Shown here: positions 1 to 11,925 of the stretch, in pieces | Layout: each line of letters opens with the position of its first letter | How positions within the stretch are numbered: position 1 is the first letter of the stretch | Assembly: GCA_941918925.1 (NCBI GenBank) | Contig: OW799233.1 | Coordinates: 146,880,223 to 146,944,222 of the forward strand | Length of the DNA stretch: 64,000 bases | Direction of reading: 5' to 3' | From: Phyto melanocephala | Lineage: Eukaryota > Arthropoda > Insecta > Diptera > Rhinophoridae | The notes under the pieces: generated by a model | Told to the model about the DNA's origin: nothing | The model's input: the letters and a program-made list of their open reading frames with translations, nothing else | The model's database searches: none | Made by a program: the position numbers and the translations under genes

Positions 1-1021
1 AATATGTATGTAGTCACAAATAAAATAAATTTTTTTTGTCATAAATTTTTGGCTCTACCTACTTTTAAATGTAATACATATTAATGAAGATATATTTTGC
101 AGGTATTTTTAAATTTAAGTTATTTCTAAAAAAAACACACTAAATTTTGATATAATTTTATATCAAAACGTACTTTATTTGCTTATTTTTGTTAGTTAGT
201 TTATTTACTTTCCAGCACAATATGTTTGCAAACAAATACACTAATGTAGTCATAAATCCGTCAAAAATATTCATATTTAAATTGTTAGTAGCAGAAAAAC
301 ATTTTATTTATTCAGCAGACATAGAGTTTATTTGTATAAATAAGGGTTTCTCTAGACAAATATAATCTTATTCCAACAAAAAAAAAAAAAAAACCTTCTG
401 CTTATATGATAGTTACTAAATACAAATAAGCAAAAGTAATTGTTTCACTTAACACTGATAGACTTAAGAAATTGTCAGTAATGACAGACAAGGTTTGTGC
501 TTATATACAAAAAAAAAATAGAATATGTAGTTCGAGAACATCTGAACAGGACCTATTTTTTTCCATGTTTACATAATTTTTCTCATTTGACCGTCAGCTT
601 GGTGATTTGTTAAACAAATGAAAAGAATATCACAAAAGTGGTTCAAAAGGTTTCCTCAGAGGAGATCGCACTGTCATAATGTCTTGATTTTTTTTTTAAT
701 TTTAAAAAGATTTAAAAATATTACACAAGGCATATTTATTCATCAGGCAACAGTAGCTTGGAAATAATTTGTTTGTTCATATTTTGTATATATGAAGCTT
801 GGTATTACAAACAAATGAGAGAAGAGAGGGATATATTTGATATCCAAAGCTTAAACCAAATGAAGAAAAAATGTAAGATATAAGATGTTAAATGATTGAC
901 TGTGCCAAATTTTAATATAACATTCACAAAGGTGTAGATGCGCAACTTTAATCATATACATATAAGTTCTTTGTAATGCAGATTTGAAGTGAATTTAAGA
1001 AGATTGACTGATTAGGCTAAA
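1..1021. other. AT-rich noncoding stretch, nothing recognised
   Basis: Homopolymer A and T runs dominate. No reading frame looks coding and no repeat with definable ends was seen. Confidence 0.6.
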
Positions 1022-1722
1022 GCACATAGGTCTGGCGAGCCACATTTTTTGGCCAAAACTAAAATATTCAGTTGTAAATATGAATTCAAAAAAAAAAAAC
1101 ACATATAGTAACTCAAAAACATAAATTTTATTAAGTTTTTATTAATTTGGTTTTTTCTTGTTTTTTATTTCCACTTTGCCAAACTCTGAGTAAATCACAA
1201 TTTTTGAAGCAAAAGTTTCCTGAAACAAAAATTGATTTCCTTAAAATATGCAAAAACTAGCAGAAAATGATTGACGATTCGTAAGCAACAAATATCACCG
1301 TAATTTTGTGTGTTTTTGGTTTGTTGAAATCGCTTGAAATTTGTAAGTTATATACTATATATTTTTTAATAAAAACTCAAAATCACTGATTTTGAGGTTA
1401 TGAAAATTTTTGACGTAATTTCTTATTATCATAATCTTTATTAAATATTTTACTATTATAAATTGAAATACTTACCATCGTCATTAATATTCATAGCTTA
1501 TAGATTTAAATAGCTATCTTATTTCCGTGTAACCTGTGACTTAAATTAAACAAAAAACTACACCACGTGTTTCAGTTAACCACTGCAATTAAAGTATTGA
1601 ACTTTCTCACTTCATAGAGTAACAGTTAAATCAAATTTTCAAAAACAAATTACTTTTTTTGTTTATCTGAAGTGAAAAGTTTGAGTTTTGGCCAAAAAAT
1701 GTGGCTCGCCAGACCTATGTGC
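1022..1722. mobile_element. 701-bp element with perfect 39-bp terminal inverted repeats
   Basis: The left arm (1022-1060, starting GCACATAGGTCTGGCG) and the right arm (1684-1722) are exact reverse complements over 39 bases. The 620-bp interior is AT-rich, holds no open frame of note and shows no transposase motif, so this is a non-autonomous inverted-repeat element or MITE. Target duplication is unclear: AAA lies on both sides but could be chance. The superfamily is not assigned. Perfect arms in such AT-rich surroundings suggest a fairly recent insertion. Confidence 0.8.
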
Positions 1723-2726
1723 AAAGGTTCCGATCCTAGAGTTGAGTCTGTCAACGTACCCCTAGACCGGCTACGTAAAGTTGAGTTTTAGCGACTAAAT
1801 GCCATCAGGTTGTCACCTAGTTTTCAGACGTGTATCCATATTAGCATTCACTCTGCTGGTACGCTTTCTCACTATAGCTGCCGTCAAACAGGAGCCTGAA
1901 TGACATTATCAGGGAGCACTTGGTGTAAGATCGGAAGTTGTGAAATGCTTGGAAATTTTGGACAGAGAAAACGCTTCTTGCTACCCCTAGGACAGTAGAC
2001 AGACAGTAAGAAAATTAAAAACTTTTCATTATGCACAATTGTACACATGAATAGTCACATTTTTTGTTGTTTATTTTTTTTTTTTTTTTTTTTTGAAATC
2101 AAAATAACAAAAAACTAGGCATATGTAGTTGTTTATGATATCTCAGCCGCTTATTGGTTTAAATTACTGACTTAAACCAATAGTGTTAATACTAGTGATA
2201 CTATGTACGACTCCGTGGGATATAGAGGTGCTTTAAAACGCTGATTTAAATGCTCACACAGAGGGACACAGCTAACTTGACTTCTCTACCTATAAGAATT
2301 CCTTGGACCCTTGGCCCTGATTTTTAAAGGGTATGAATGTATGCCGAATGAATTTGACTTGAATTTTCCAATAGCCAGACAACATTCTCCAATTCTTTTA
2401 ATATTTTTGAAAAATATGACAAGATGACAACCCGACTCTTAGGACATCTTGTGAATACCAAATACGACTTTATAAAATTTACGAAATTTTGTAAAAATTT
2501 TAAAACATTATTGAAAGAGGGAGTGTAAGCGAAAACACTTTTAAGAAAAATAAATTAAATCCCACGACTTTATTCTGCGACACATTTTAAATGTTAATTT
2601 TTATAAAAAATCTCGTTGCGGAGGATTTCCGTTTTATTAAAGTTCTAATACACAACATTGTCGCAGTAGAAGGTATTGTTTTCAACTTTCAATTTACTAA
2701 ACTGAAGTAATATGACTTAAAAAAAA
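1723..2726. other. Noncoding stretch with a less AT-rich part and a hairpin
   Basis: 1723-2000 is less AT-rich than its surroundings. One frame near 1741-1786 reads VPLDRLRKVEF, which only vaguely recalls the basic tail of Gypsy-type integrases, so no call is made. A perfect hairpin lies at 2152-2182, with 11-bp arms TATTGGTTTAA / TTAAACCAATA and a 9-nt loop. A long poly-T run sits near 2075-2094. Confidence 0.4.
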
Positions 2727-4557
2727 ACAAGTAAGAGCATTATATTCGGCTGTGCCGAATCTTTTATACCCACCACCAATTTTCCGTTCTTTTATAGCTA
2801 GGGTTTTTTTCCCGAAAATTTTTGTTTTCCGAGAATGCGAAATTTATTTTTTAATTTCCCAGGATCCCGCAGCAAAACAAATAAAAAGTAAATTTGTTTT
2901 TAATTAATAAAAAAAACTTTTTATAAAATCATAAAATTGTTTATGCGTTAAAGCTATTCAGGCTTATTTTAAAACGAGCGTTTAAATTAAAATGCATTTC
3001 GTGCACCTTGTGCACTTCGTGACTCTTTTGGTCAACATAATCGTTCAAATTCGTCCACAATCGGGAGAATTGTATTAATTAATAGAAAACTTTTTATTAA
3101 AAAGCATAAAATAGTTTATAATGTAGAAGAAACACTTCAAAACTATAAAAATTAATAAAAAAAATTTGAATTTTAAATATAAATTAAGTAAAAATATTTT
3201 TTATTGAAAAAAATATTATTCTCTAGATACGAGATCAAATATGAGCACAAAAAGAAAAATACAGATACTTCAGCTATAAGATCAAAAATAAAATCACTAG
3301 AATTAAATTTCAATATAAACAATATAAACATCTCCTTTCGATTCGTAGCCACCTTTTTTATTTCCCGGGATCCCGAAAAATAATCCCGGGAAGTCGGGTA
3401 GATTAAATAAGTCGAATTTCCGGGAAATAACCCAATTTATAGCACAAAATGTATTTCTTTGTTATTAACAGTAATCGCTATGCAATAATCTCTTTATACT
3501 AAAATATGTATCACTTTCTTTGTATAAGTTCGATATGCTAGTAAAATGTTTTCGTAAATATAGCCGCTCAATTAAAGTGGGCGTTAAAGTAGGCGTGTTG
3601 AAGTTGTTTCTACTAATGAATGCAACTTAGATGTTTCAATATAGTCCTTTATTATTCCAAAATCTGTATTCATAGAGAAATTATACGAGTTTGAGATAAA
3701 ACGTTATATGACAGGTGGGCCTTAAAGTGAGCATGTCACCTTAATTTTTCGGCATAATAATGACATTGTCTAGAAGGATATACGTAGCAAATTTTATCAT
3801 CATACCTCTAATTTTGTTGGTTTTATTAGCTTTTAAATTTCATTAAAGGTAGATAACGTGAAAAGTGGGCGTTATAGTAAGCGTGTCAAAGTTATTTTTG
3901 CTAATTAGTACAATTTAGATGTTTCAATATAGCCTTTTATTATTCCAAAATCTTTATTAATAGAGAAATTATATGAATTTTAGGTTAAACGTTATATGGG
4001 AGGTGGGCGTAAAAGTGGGCGTGTCATCCTAATTTTCTGGCACAGTAATAAAATTGCGTAGGGGGATATACGTAGCAAGTTTGATCATCATACCTCTAAT
4101 TTTGGCGGTTTTATTAGGTTTAAAATTTTGAAAATACTGAAAAACACACTGCGCAGTATGAATTTTCGTACATTTTGGCTACAACTCCCTTCCTAATGCA
4201 TACATTTGAACAATTTTTGGGGAGTAATATTGTTTTGCTCAGGAAGTATATATTTAAAGTTTCATGACTCTACGTTGATGCTGGTGGACACAACTCCATT
4301 TTATTCGATGTTGGAAGGACACGGTTTTCTTCGACATAAACTTGCATTACGAGCTAAAACTTTCTTTTTAATATTCCGATTTAGTCCATTTTCAATTCCA
4401 AACAAACCCAAATTTGAGCCCTCTAGCTTTTTCGGTGGGACCTCTATCGTGCTTTCAACAGACGGACAGACGGACGGACATAGTTATATCGTCATCAAAT
4501 AAAACCCCGATTCAGAATATATATATACATACCATTTTTTTGGTGGGGGGTATAAAA
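2727..4557 (+). mobile_element. Family A dispersed repeat, copy 1 (complete ends)
   Basis: The copy opens with ACAAGTAAGAGC, a perfect hairpin ATTCGGC-TGT-GCCGAAT (2744-2760) and TTTTATACCCACCACCA. It closes with GGTGGGGGGTATAAAA, so the outer parts form an imperfect inverted repeat. The interior holds two tandem units of about 300 bp (about 3560-3860 and 3860-4130), each with GTGGGCGT-type motifs. A GACGGACA tandem tract follows near 4460-4480. No protein is encoded; short frames inside are chance. 2945-3077 carries a piece related to the N-terminal part of the mariner element at 10503. At 3523-3524 lies an uninterrupted TA that is occupied by a MITE in other copies. Confidence 0.8.
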
Positions 4558-4589
4558 ACTAAAACACTTAAAAAAACACATTACAAAAA

Positions 4590-4712
4590 ATTTTTTGTTT
4601 AGCTCTTTTACTAATATTTTGCAAAAAATTTTTGACCTTGTGTCACAAAAATTGGTCTGGTGCTCACGGTCGGATCGTTTCGGGTATACAATGGGGTATA
4701 GGGGTATAGAAA
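4590..4712 (+). repeat. Segment S, duplicated at 6990-7112
   Basis: A stretch of about 120 bp containing TTGACCTTGTGTCACAAAAA and CGGTCGGATCG recurs with few differences at 6990-7112. Both copies directly follow a right end of family A, so the duplication probably involved the whole A-plus-S block. No coding content. Confidence 0.75.
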
Positions 4713-4753
4713 AGAGTTTTATCTACAAAATGGTGCTAATTTCTTTTTGTTAT

Positions 4754-5010
4754 CTTATGTTCTCTAGAAGTTATGCTCTACTAAAAATGGGAATTTAGGA
4801 AAATTTTGACTTTGAAAATTATTTCTAAACATAATAAACAATTTATTTTCATGTACTAATGGCTAACAAATTTTAAAATTACACAAAACCTATTTCGTTT
4901 GAAAATCTTTTAAAAGCAAAATGTTATAGAAGTTTAAAAATCAAAATCTTACTAATAAATTTCCCATTTTAGCAAAATGCTGAGAATGTCTATTTTGAAT
5001 CACCCTATGG
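4754..5010 (+). repeat. Dispersed repeat C, copy 1
   Basis: About 255 bp starting CTTATGTTCTC and ending near AATCACCCTATGG match 36244-36510 in the same orientation. The flanking family A sequence is in opposite orientation at the two places, so C is an independent unit. No inverted ends and no coding frame were seen. From here to about 5340 the sequence is otherwise unassigned; 5310-5345 recurs inverted near 36100. Confidence 0.65.
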
Positions 5011-5340
5011 CACATTTATTTTTAAATATTTTTAAATCATAAACCCCTTAAGACTGTGGGTACACCTATATGTAAAGTTGGGCACAAATCATTAGTCTAG
5101 TTAATTTTTGGAAACAACCTCGGTCATTTTCGTATTCACAAACCCCTTTAAAATTTCTTTGTAGTTTGTCCAAAATATAAAAGAGTTTGTTAGCAAAAAT
5201 GTTATTAGAGTCATCTAGTGTTCAACGTGATATTTAGCAAAGACATCAATCATCCTCATTGTTTGCAAAATGTAGTGGCGCCTTCAACAGATGATGCAGT
5301 CTGCAATGAATAATTGCTAATATATATGACTAATATATTT

Positions 5341-5987
5341 TTATAAAAATTTAAAGAAAAAGTGGGCGTGGCACATTTATTTTCCGTTATAACGAAGACT
5401 TTGACCAAAAAGCCATGTTTGCAAAATTTCAGAATCGTACATATAGTTTTGTCAGTTTTATTACGTTTTAAATTTCAAATATACACTGAGCGGTATAAAT
5501 TTTCGTACATTTTGATCTATAACTCCTTTTCTAATGCATAGATTAAAGAAATTTTTGGGGAAAAATATTTCTTTGACTCGACAAATATATATTCAAAGTT
5601 TCATGACGATACGCTAATGCGTTCGGACACAATTCCATTTTATTCGATGTTAGCAGGACACAGTTTTTTCGACCTACTCTTGCTTTACGAGCTATAACTC
5701 TCTTCCTAATATTCCGATTTAGCCCATTTTCAATATCAAACAAACCTTGTCTATAAGAAAGATTCTGGCAAAATTTGAGCCCCCTAGCTTTTTCGGTGCG
5801 ACCTCTATCGTGCTTTCAACAGACGGACAGACGGACAGACGGACGGACATAGCTAGATCGTCATCAAATCAAACCCTGATTCAGAATATATATACTTTAT
5901 GGGGTCTAAAATGGATATTTCGATGTGTTACAAACGGAATGACAAAATGAATATACCCCCACCATTTTTTTGGTGGCGGGTATAAAA
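5341..5987 (+). mobile_element. Family A repeat, copy 2 (5'-truncated)
   Basis: Only the right half is present. It runs through the GACGGACA tract (about 5820-5847), then TTTATGGGGTCTAAAATGG, and ends with a hairpin made of TACCCCCACCA / TGGTGGCGGGTA (about 5954-5982). It is fused at TATAAAAA to the interior of the mariner-type MITE that follows. Confidence 0.75.
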
Positions 5988-6063
5988 AGAAATGATAATA
6001 ATTTCCTAAATAATTTGTGTTTTATTCAAAATCAACATCGGCCCTTAAAATTTAACCACCCTT
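5978..6063 (+). mobile_element. Right end of a mariner-type MITE (fragment)
   Basis: The segment matches the last 85 bases or so of the MITE at 31334-31949, including the terminal CATCGGCCCTTAAAATTTAA and ACCACCCTT, followed by the target TA. The left part is absent. The join to family A lies in a TATAAAAA stretch present in both parents. Confidence 0.75.
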
Positions 6064-6960
6064 TATAACTTGGATATGCTGGTAAAATGTTTTCGTAAAT
6101 TAAGTGTTTCAGTGAAAATGGGCGTTAAAGTAAGCGTGTCAATAAAATTTCTGCTAATAAATACAACTTAGATATTTCAATATAGTCCGTAATTCTTCCA
6201 AAATATTTATTCATTGAGAAATTATATGAATTTGAAATAAAGCATTATATAGGATGTGGGCGTAAGAGTGGGCGTGTCACCTAAATTTTCTGGCATAACA
6301 ATAACATTGACTAGAAGGATTTCCGTAGCAAATTTTATCATCATACCTCTAATTTTGTCGGTTTTATAAATTTAAATTTCATTAACAGTAAATAACGTGG
6401 AAAGTGAGCGTTATAGTAGGTGTGTCGAAGTTATTTATGCTAATAAATACAACTTAGATATTTCAATAAAGTCCTTTATTATTCGATTTATAGAGAAATT
6501 ATAAGAATTTGAGAGAAAACGTTGTATGGGAACGTTGTTGTTGGCGTGTCACATTTATTTTCCATCAGAAGAAAGCCTTTGACCAAAAAGCAATTCCTGC
6601 AAAATTTCAGAATCGTAGATCTAAATTTGTCACTCTTATTAGGTTTTAAATTTTTAACATATTGGAAAATACACTGCGCGGTATAAATTTTCGTACATTT
6701 TGATCTCTAACTCCCTTCCTAATACATGCATTTAGGCAATTTTTCTTTCTTCCTTATACTCCGATTTAGCCAATTTTCTATTCCAAACAAACCTTGTGTA
6801 TAAGACATATTCTGGCAAAATTTGAACCCACTAGCTTTTTCGATGGGACCTCTATCGTGCTTTTAACAGACGGACAGACGGACGGACATAGCTAGATCGT
6901 CATCAAATAAAACCCCGATTAAGAATATACATACCATTTTTTTGGTGGCGGATATAAAAA
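6064..6960 (+). mobile_element. Family A repeat, copy 3
   Basis: The copy resumes right after the MITE end with the A sequence that also follows the MITE at 31952. It contains the GTGGGCGT units, a shortened right half, the GACGGACA tract (about 6868-6886) and the end GGTGGCGGATATAAAAA. It differs by many small indels from copy 1. Confidence 0.75.
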
Positions 6961-6989
6961 CTCAAATACTTCAAAAAAACACATTACAA

Positions 6990-7112
6990 AAAAATTTGTT
7001 TAGCTCTTTTACTAAAATTTTGCAAAAAATATTTGACCTTGTGTCACAAAAATTGGTCTGCTGATCACGGTCGGATCGTAACGGGTATAAAATGGGGTAT
7101 AGTGGTATAGAG
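6990..7112 (+). repeat. Segment S, second copy
   Basis: Second copy of the segment at 4590-4712, again directly after a family A right end. Its own end GGGTATAAAATGGGGTATA then runs into the next A fragment. Confidence 0.75.
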
Positions 7113-7647
7113 GAGAAACTTCAAATATACACTGAGCGGTATAAATTTTCGTACATTTTGACCTATAACTCCTTTTCTAATGCACAGATTTAGACAATTT
7201 TAAGGGAGAAATATTCTTTTGACTCGAGAAATATATATTCGAAGTTTCATGACTCTACGTTCATCCGTTTGGACACAATTCCATTTTATTCGATGTTAGC
7301 AGGACACGGTTTTTTCGACCTATTCTTGCTTTACGAGCTATAACTCTCTTCCTAATATTCCGATTTAGCCCATTTTCAATACCAAACAAACCTTGTCTAT
7401 AAGAAAGATTCTGGCAAAATTTGAGCCCCCTAGCTTTTTCGGTGCGACCTCTATCGTGCTTTCAACAGACGGACAGACGGACGGACATAGCTAGATCTAC
7501 ATCAAATCAAACCCTGATTCAGAAATCAAACCCTGATTCAGAATATATATACTTTATGGGGTCTAAAATGGATATTTCGATGTGTTACAAACGGAATGAC
7601 AAAATGAATATACCCCCACCATTTTTTTGGTGGAGGGTATAAAAACA
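7113..7647 (+). mobile_element. Family A repeat, copy 4 (right half only)
   Basis: About 530 bp closely parallel to 5455-5988, from ACACTGAGCGGTATAAA to the terminal hairpin and TGGAGGGTATAAAAAC. It carries a short local duplication, AATCAAACCCTGATTCAG, near 7505-7540 that the other copies lack. Confidence 0.75.
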
Positions 7648-7790
7648 GTGTAGACTTGTAATTAATGTTTTAATTTTATATTTTCATCAGTTTCCTTCTC
7701 AAGACTATAACGTCCTTAACACAAAATTTGTAGACTTGCAAATAACTAAATAATTTGCCAGTCCAAGATTGAGTTTTCTGTGTTAGTATT

Positions 7791-8668
7791 TATACCCTTC
7801 ACACAGTGAAAAAGGGTATATATAGGTTTGTCAATCCGTGTGAAATTTCTACAATTTTGATTTCCGACCCCATAAAGTATATATTTTCTGAAAGCTTATG
7901 AATAGGGGAGTCGATTAAGCCCTGTCAGTCTGTCAGTCTGTCCGTCTGACCGTCTGTCCGTGTGTATGTTGAAATCAACTTTTTGAAGCCCCCTGACATT
8001 GCTTAGACTCGGGTGAGGTATTAAAATATCAGAAATATTCGGGAGTAGATCGGTATTGAAAATCAGAAACATCGGTACCTAAACAACTGAGATATGAGCA
8101 AAAACCCACGACCACCTCGATTTTTTTTTCACAAAAACAACATTACAACAACAACATACATACAAACGTGTATACTGGTTAGAGAAAACGTGGCATTGAG
8201 TCCCAGCTGAGCCAAAAAAAATTTTTTTTTTATATTTTTTTTTTAATATTTTTTTTTTTTTTTATTTTTTATTTAATATATTATTTATATTATTATTATT
8301 ATTTTTTTTAATTTTTTTTTTATATATATTTTTTTTTTTTTTATATTTATTATATATATTTTAATTATTTTTAAAAAGTTTTTTTTTTTAAAGTTTTTTT
8401 TTTTAATTTTTTTTTAAACATTTTTTTTAAATTTTTTTTTTAAATTTTTTTTTTTAATATTTTTTTTTAATTTTTTTTTATATTTTTTTTTTAACATACA
8501 TACGTAAATTTATAATTTTACAATGGGATGTTTTTATATATGTATGGTTTTTATATGTATGTACGTATATCATATGGAATGGTGATACAAACTACTGTTG
8601 TTGCATGACTACACGGTGTGAAGGGTATATAAGATTCGGCACGGCCGAATATAGCGCTCTTACTTGTT
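7791..8668 (-). mobile_element. Family B dispersed repeat, copy 1
   Basis: Strand is given relative to family A copy 1. The copy begins with a hairpin (ACCCTTCACACAGTG with AAAGGGT), a CCCCATAAAGTATATAT box and a GTCTGTCCGTCTG tract. A tRNA-like module follows at 8171-8213, then about 270 bp of nearly pure A/T (8219-8490). It ends with ATTCGGC-ACG-GCCGAAT and CTTACTTGTTT. The two ends are the same modules as in family A, but the interior differs. No frame is coding. Confidence 0.8.
8171..8213 (+). other. tRNA-like module within family B
   Basis: TACTGGTTAGAG resembles the D-loop (A box region) of a tRNA. It is followed after about 15 nt by GGCATTGAGTCCCAGCTGAG, which resembles a T-arm (B box). 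The same module is at 58658-58700 (+) and, inverted, at 48140-48183, 52250-52292 and 62210-62252, where the B-box-like part reads GCATCGAATCC. An anticodon arm is missing, so this is not a tRNA gene. It may be a relic of a tRNA-derived SINE or a chance resemblance. Confidence 0.35.
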
Positions 8669-9930
8669 TTCTTTTAGGCTCATAAAAATTCCATAACAAA
8701 AATCGTATTTACTCAATGTTTAAAATGCAGTGGACTTCTAACAAGAAATTCGTTTTCACTGTGTGGTTGTAACTAGGGTGATCGACTCAGTTTTACAACC
8801 AGTGGAAAAGCCGGTGTTTTACTCCTTCAGCTGGCGGTTTTTTTCTAAATGTTAATTTTTCGAATGTCGAATATACCGGTTTTTTTCATTTTTAGTTTTA
8901 TGTTCATTTATCTTTGTAACCAAACGTTCCATACTATATTTATTACACAAATAATGTCAAAAAATCAGAAAATTTATTAAGTACTCTTCCATGATATTGT
9001 TAGAAATTTATTTGTTGTTTCAAAAACAAATGTAAAATAAGAAAAATAGTTGGGCTTAAATATTATTTGTTTAAAATGGAGAGCAGGTATTTTATACGTT
9101 GTTGCGCCTATAATTTTCTGTGACAATCAGCTGTTCAGTTAAGATTTTTGACCAAATTATTGCACTTTGCAATACTTTTTGATCTCATTTTCGAACTTCG
9201 CAATATTTTGCTTCTACGAAATCTAGCGACTTGTACTAAAGACTACCCATACCTTAACTAATATCTTAATGGAATTAAACCACAGGACAAACTAGATTAT
9301 ATCTGTATATGTTTCTCTCTCATGGGTATAAGAAAGAATTACATTTTATGTAATTGTAATGTTTTTTCTAAATTTTCAAAAGAGCAACTAAGGTATTACG
9401 CAAGATATCGAATGCAGTGACTGTAAGTACCAGCAAAAAAATCTTAATGTAACATATGAAAAGGAAAATTTCCCTAATATCATTTTTAAGACAGACGTAA
9501 ATATTTTTGAAATTAAATATTCCATCAAAAATTAAAAAAAACAAAAATAGCTCACTTTGATGTACTTGATGTAGCACTCAAGCTTTCTAATTTTTTCATA
9601 TTTATTATATTTTAGTTTTGAATTCAAGAATGCTTCTGAAACAACATGTTGCTAATAAATTATTTACTTTATTTTAGCTTAAAAAAAAAGAAAAAAAAAA
9701 AACAACAGCAAAAATAACAATAACAGCAAAAATGAACAAATAATATAAAAAGTTATGCATACTGCATGGCATCCGATACCAACATAAATACATAATTTCT
9801 TTTTTAATATGTTTTTCTCACAAAACTTGTCGGTGTTAGTTAAACACGGAGCAAAATTGCATATAAAATCTCTACTATATTTTTATATAAATTTTTAGTT
9901 ATATAAATAAAGAAAACTGAAGTATGTATA
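8669..9930. other. Noncoding stretch, nothing recognised
   Basis: AT-rich sequence with scattered short frames that show no family motif. No clear repeat ends. Confidence 0.55.
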
Positions 9931-10172
9931 TTAGGGCTATAACCAAAATTTTCTCATGGTACCACGAGGTGGACGATTATGAAAAAATTGTGTTGCGTTA
10001 CAAAAAAAACTTTCCGCACCAAATTCATTTTATAAATTAAAACAAAATAAAATTATTTAAATAAATTACAACGCTTCGCTGATGGTGTGTGAACTTTTTT
10101 TAAGCCAACGAAAACGACCATAGTATGCCAATTTAAATATTTTCATAAAATTTTAAAAAGTTATGGCCCTAA
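9931..10172. mobile_element. 242-bp MITE with short inverted ends
   Basis: The left end TTAGGGCTATAAC and right end GTTATGGCCCTAA are inverted with one mismatch and are flanked by TA-rich sequence (GTATGTATA / TATATTG), consistent with a TA target. There is no coding content. Similar ends (TAATGGCCCTAAG at about 16620, TAATGGCCCTCAG at about 52980) hint at relatives elsewhere in the window. Confidence 0.6.
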
Positions 10173-10502
10173 TATATATTGTTCATTTATATTTCGCTGT
10201 ACGTACCATTTCGAATTTGCATTTTTTTTAGAGTGTTATTAAAGTTTCTGCCTTTTTTTCTCCATGACATACATCATGATATTCCGAGTTATTTCGCTAG
10301 CAAAATTTTTTTTGCTACACAAAAAGTTTTGTTATTAAAGCAAGTTATATTAAATTAAAGTGGAATTTAAAGAATAGTACTCTAAGAATGGAGTTCATTA
10401 CAGAATATTATTATATATCTATGTATATAACTACTAATGTATATGTTTTAAGGAAAAACTAAATAATTTCAGCTATACGGTAGACAAAGTCGTATGTATG
10501 TA

Positions 10503-10945
10503 AAAGGTGGTTAAATTTTAAGGGCCGATGTTGAATGTGAACCAAACCTAAACGCCAAATTTCTTTTCTGCATTTCATTTGATATTTTCCAGCTTCTGAC
10601 TAACTTAATTTTAATCATGGAAAGATACACAATCGAGCCAAGCGTTAAAGTTATTAAAGCTCATTATGAAAATGGGCGTTCCAATAAAAATGCATTTCGT
10701 GCTTTTTTTGGATAACATAATCGATTAAATTCGCTGACAATCGGGGGAATTGTGAAAAATGTTTAAATTTCAGCAAAACAGGTGCGGGTGCTGTTTTTCG
10801 CGATAGTGTGACAAAAGAGCAGTCAACCTCGGGTCATCATCGTGCCCTACAATTGAACATCAACATTGTCATTGAAAATTGGGACCATCGGATGGTAGTG
10901 TGCCGCCGAAGTCGCGTATATTCAAAATAAAATTTAAATGTAAGT
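10503..10945 (+). pseudogene. Tc1/mariner-type transposase relic, N-terminal part
   Basis: The segment starts just after a TA with the inverted-repeat motif AGGTGGTTAAATTTTAAGGG, which is also the end of the MITEs at 31334 and 36716. From ATG at 10617 it reads MERYTIEPSVKVIKAHYENG and on to a stop after FRAFFG. This resembles the helix-turn-helix N-terminus of insect mariner-like transposases (family knowledge). Downstream frames are broken by stops and shifts, and the DDE catalytic part is absent. The right TIR was not found, so the copy is truncated. Confidence 0.7.
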
Positions 10946-11460
10946 ATCTTATTCAAATTTAATTTTTTTTAATAGAAACATACTTAAAAGCATTTTTGAT
11001 AAAATAAAAACATATACGGCCTAGAGGCTAGGTTACCTAACTTTAAATAAATAAAGAAAATATGTGGGGGCCTTAAAAAATGGATTTGAACACTCACACG
11101 GACGGTCAGATGGAAATAATAAATAATATATAATAAAAAGGAAGGAGGGACATACATAATTTGATTTCTCTATCCATAAAGATTCAAAATAAATATTCTT
11201 TAAGAGATCGCAAATGAATAGTGCATAAATAGCAAACCGAACATGTTCGTGTAAAGGATATTAAACTGAATTCAAAAAGTAAAAATAAAAAATAAAAATA
11301 AACAAAACAATATTTGTGGATATTAGTTTATTAAAAGAAATTGTACACACTCGACTAGAAATACAATAAATTAACCAATAATTTGTTGAACCGTGTGTGT
11401 GCTTCTATTGAATTCCCTCCATATGAATAAAAGTTTATAACCCTCGTCGATCTGAAGAGT

Positions 11461-11925
11461 TTACAACACTGAATGACGGAGTAGGTACAATTGTATCATC
11501 ATACATTTATAACTACACATATGACTTTTTTATTCCAAAATTATTGATTTAATCTAGCGTCATATGTAATACAAAAGAAAACAAACCATCAGCGAAGAAA
11601 GTTTGTAGAAGATCTTTCTAAGCAGCTTTGTACTAACGTAGTAAAAACAAAACTATTATGAATATGGCTTTTGTTTGAAGTTCTAAAGAAATGGTGTGTG
11701 GACGAAGTATAGCAGATTCTTAACTACCTTAGAGCCCTTTGGATAGTTCAAAGCTGTTACATGTGCCATTTTGGGAAACACTAACACATTAAGACAAGAA
11801 AGTCATGCATAATCTGCATTAAACAAATTTGTGATGAACACTTACTTGTATTTCTAGCAAACAAATGCAATGAATATATGCATTTTTCTATAAAAGTGCT
11901 ACAGCTTTAACAAAATAGAAAAACA
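11461..11925 (+). pseudogene. piggyBac-family transposase relic, C-terminal end
   Basis: A single frame (phase of 11554) carries LASYVI, then RRKFVEDLSKQL (near 11596-11628), then from 11755 CYMC, CIIC and ICDEH. In piggyBac transposases the last part of the RNase-H-like fold has an N-A-Y-V-I segment and an R-R-x-F-x-x-x-L helix, and the protein ends in a cysteine-rich zinc domain with C-x2-C pairs and a C-x-E-H motif. The order and spacing here fit. At least five stops interrupt the frame (11470, 11482, 11545, about 11653 and onward), so it is dead. No TTAA-flanked ends were identified. The family assignment comes from motif pattern only. Confidence 0.6.

Noticed and set aside
1723..1990. 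Gypsy-type integrase tail suggested by VPLDRLRKVEF
   Set aside because: Only one short motif fits, with stops on both sides and no neighbouring integrase segments.
2744..2760. Perfect hairpin as a transcription terminator
   Set aside because: It is the terminal module of a dispersed repeat, recurs in both orientations and lies by no gene in a eukaryotic genome.
4206..7642. Several 60-98 codon ORFs with QTDGQTDRRTD-type peptides
   Set aside because: The peptide is the translation of the GACGGACA tandem tract in family A repeats, not a protein.
8171..8213. A true tRNA gene
   Set aside because: The anticodon arm is missing, the acceptor stem cannot be built, and the module repeats only within family B.
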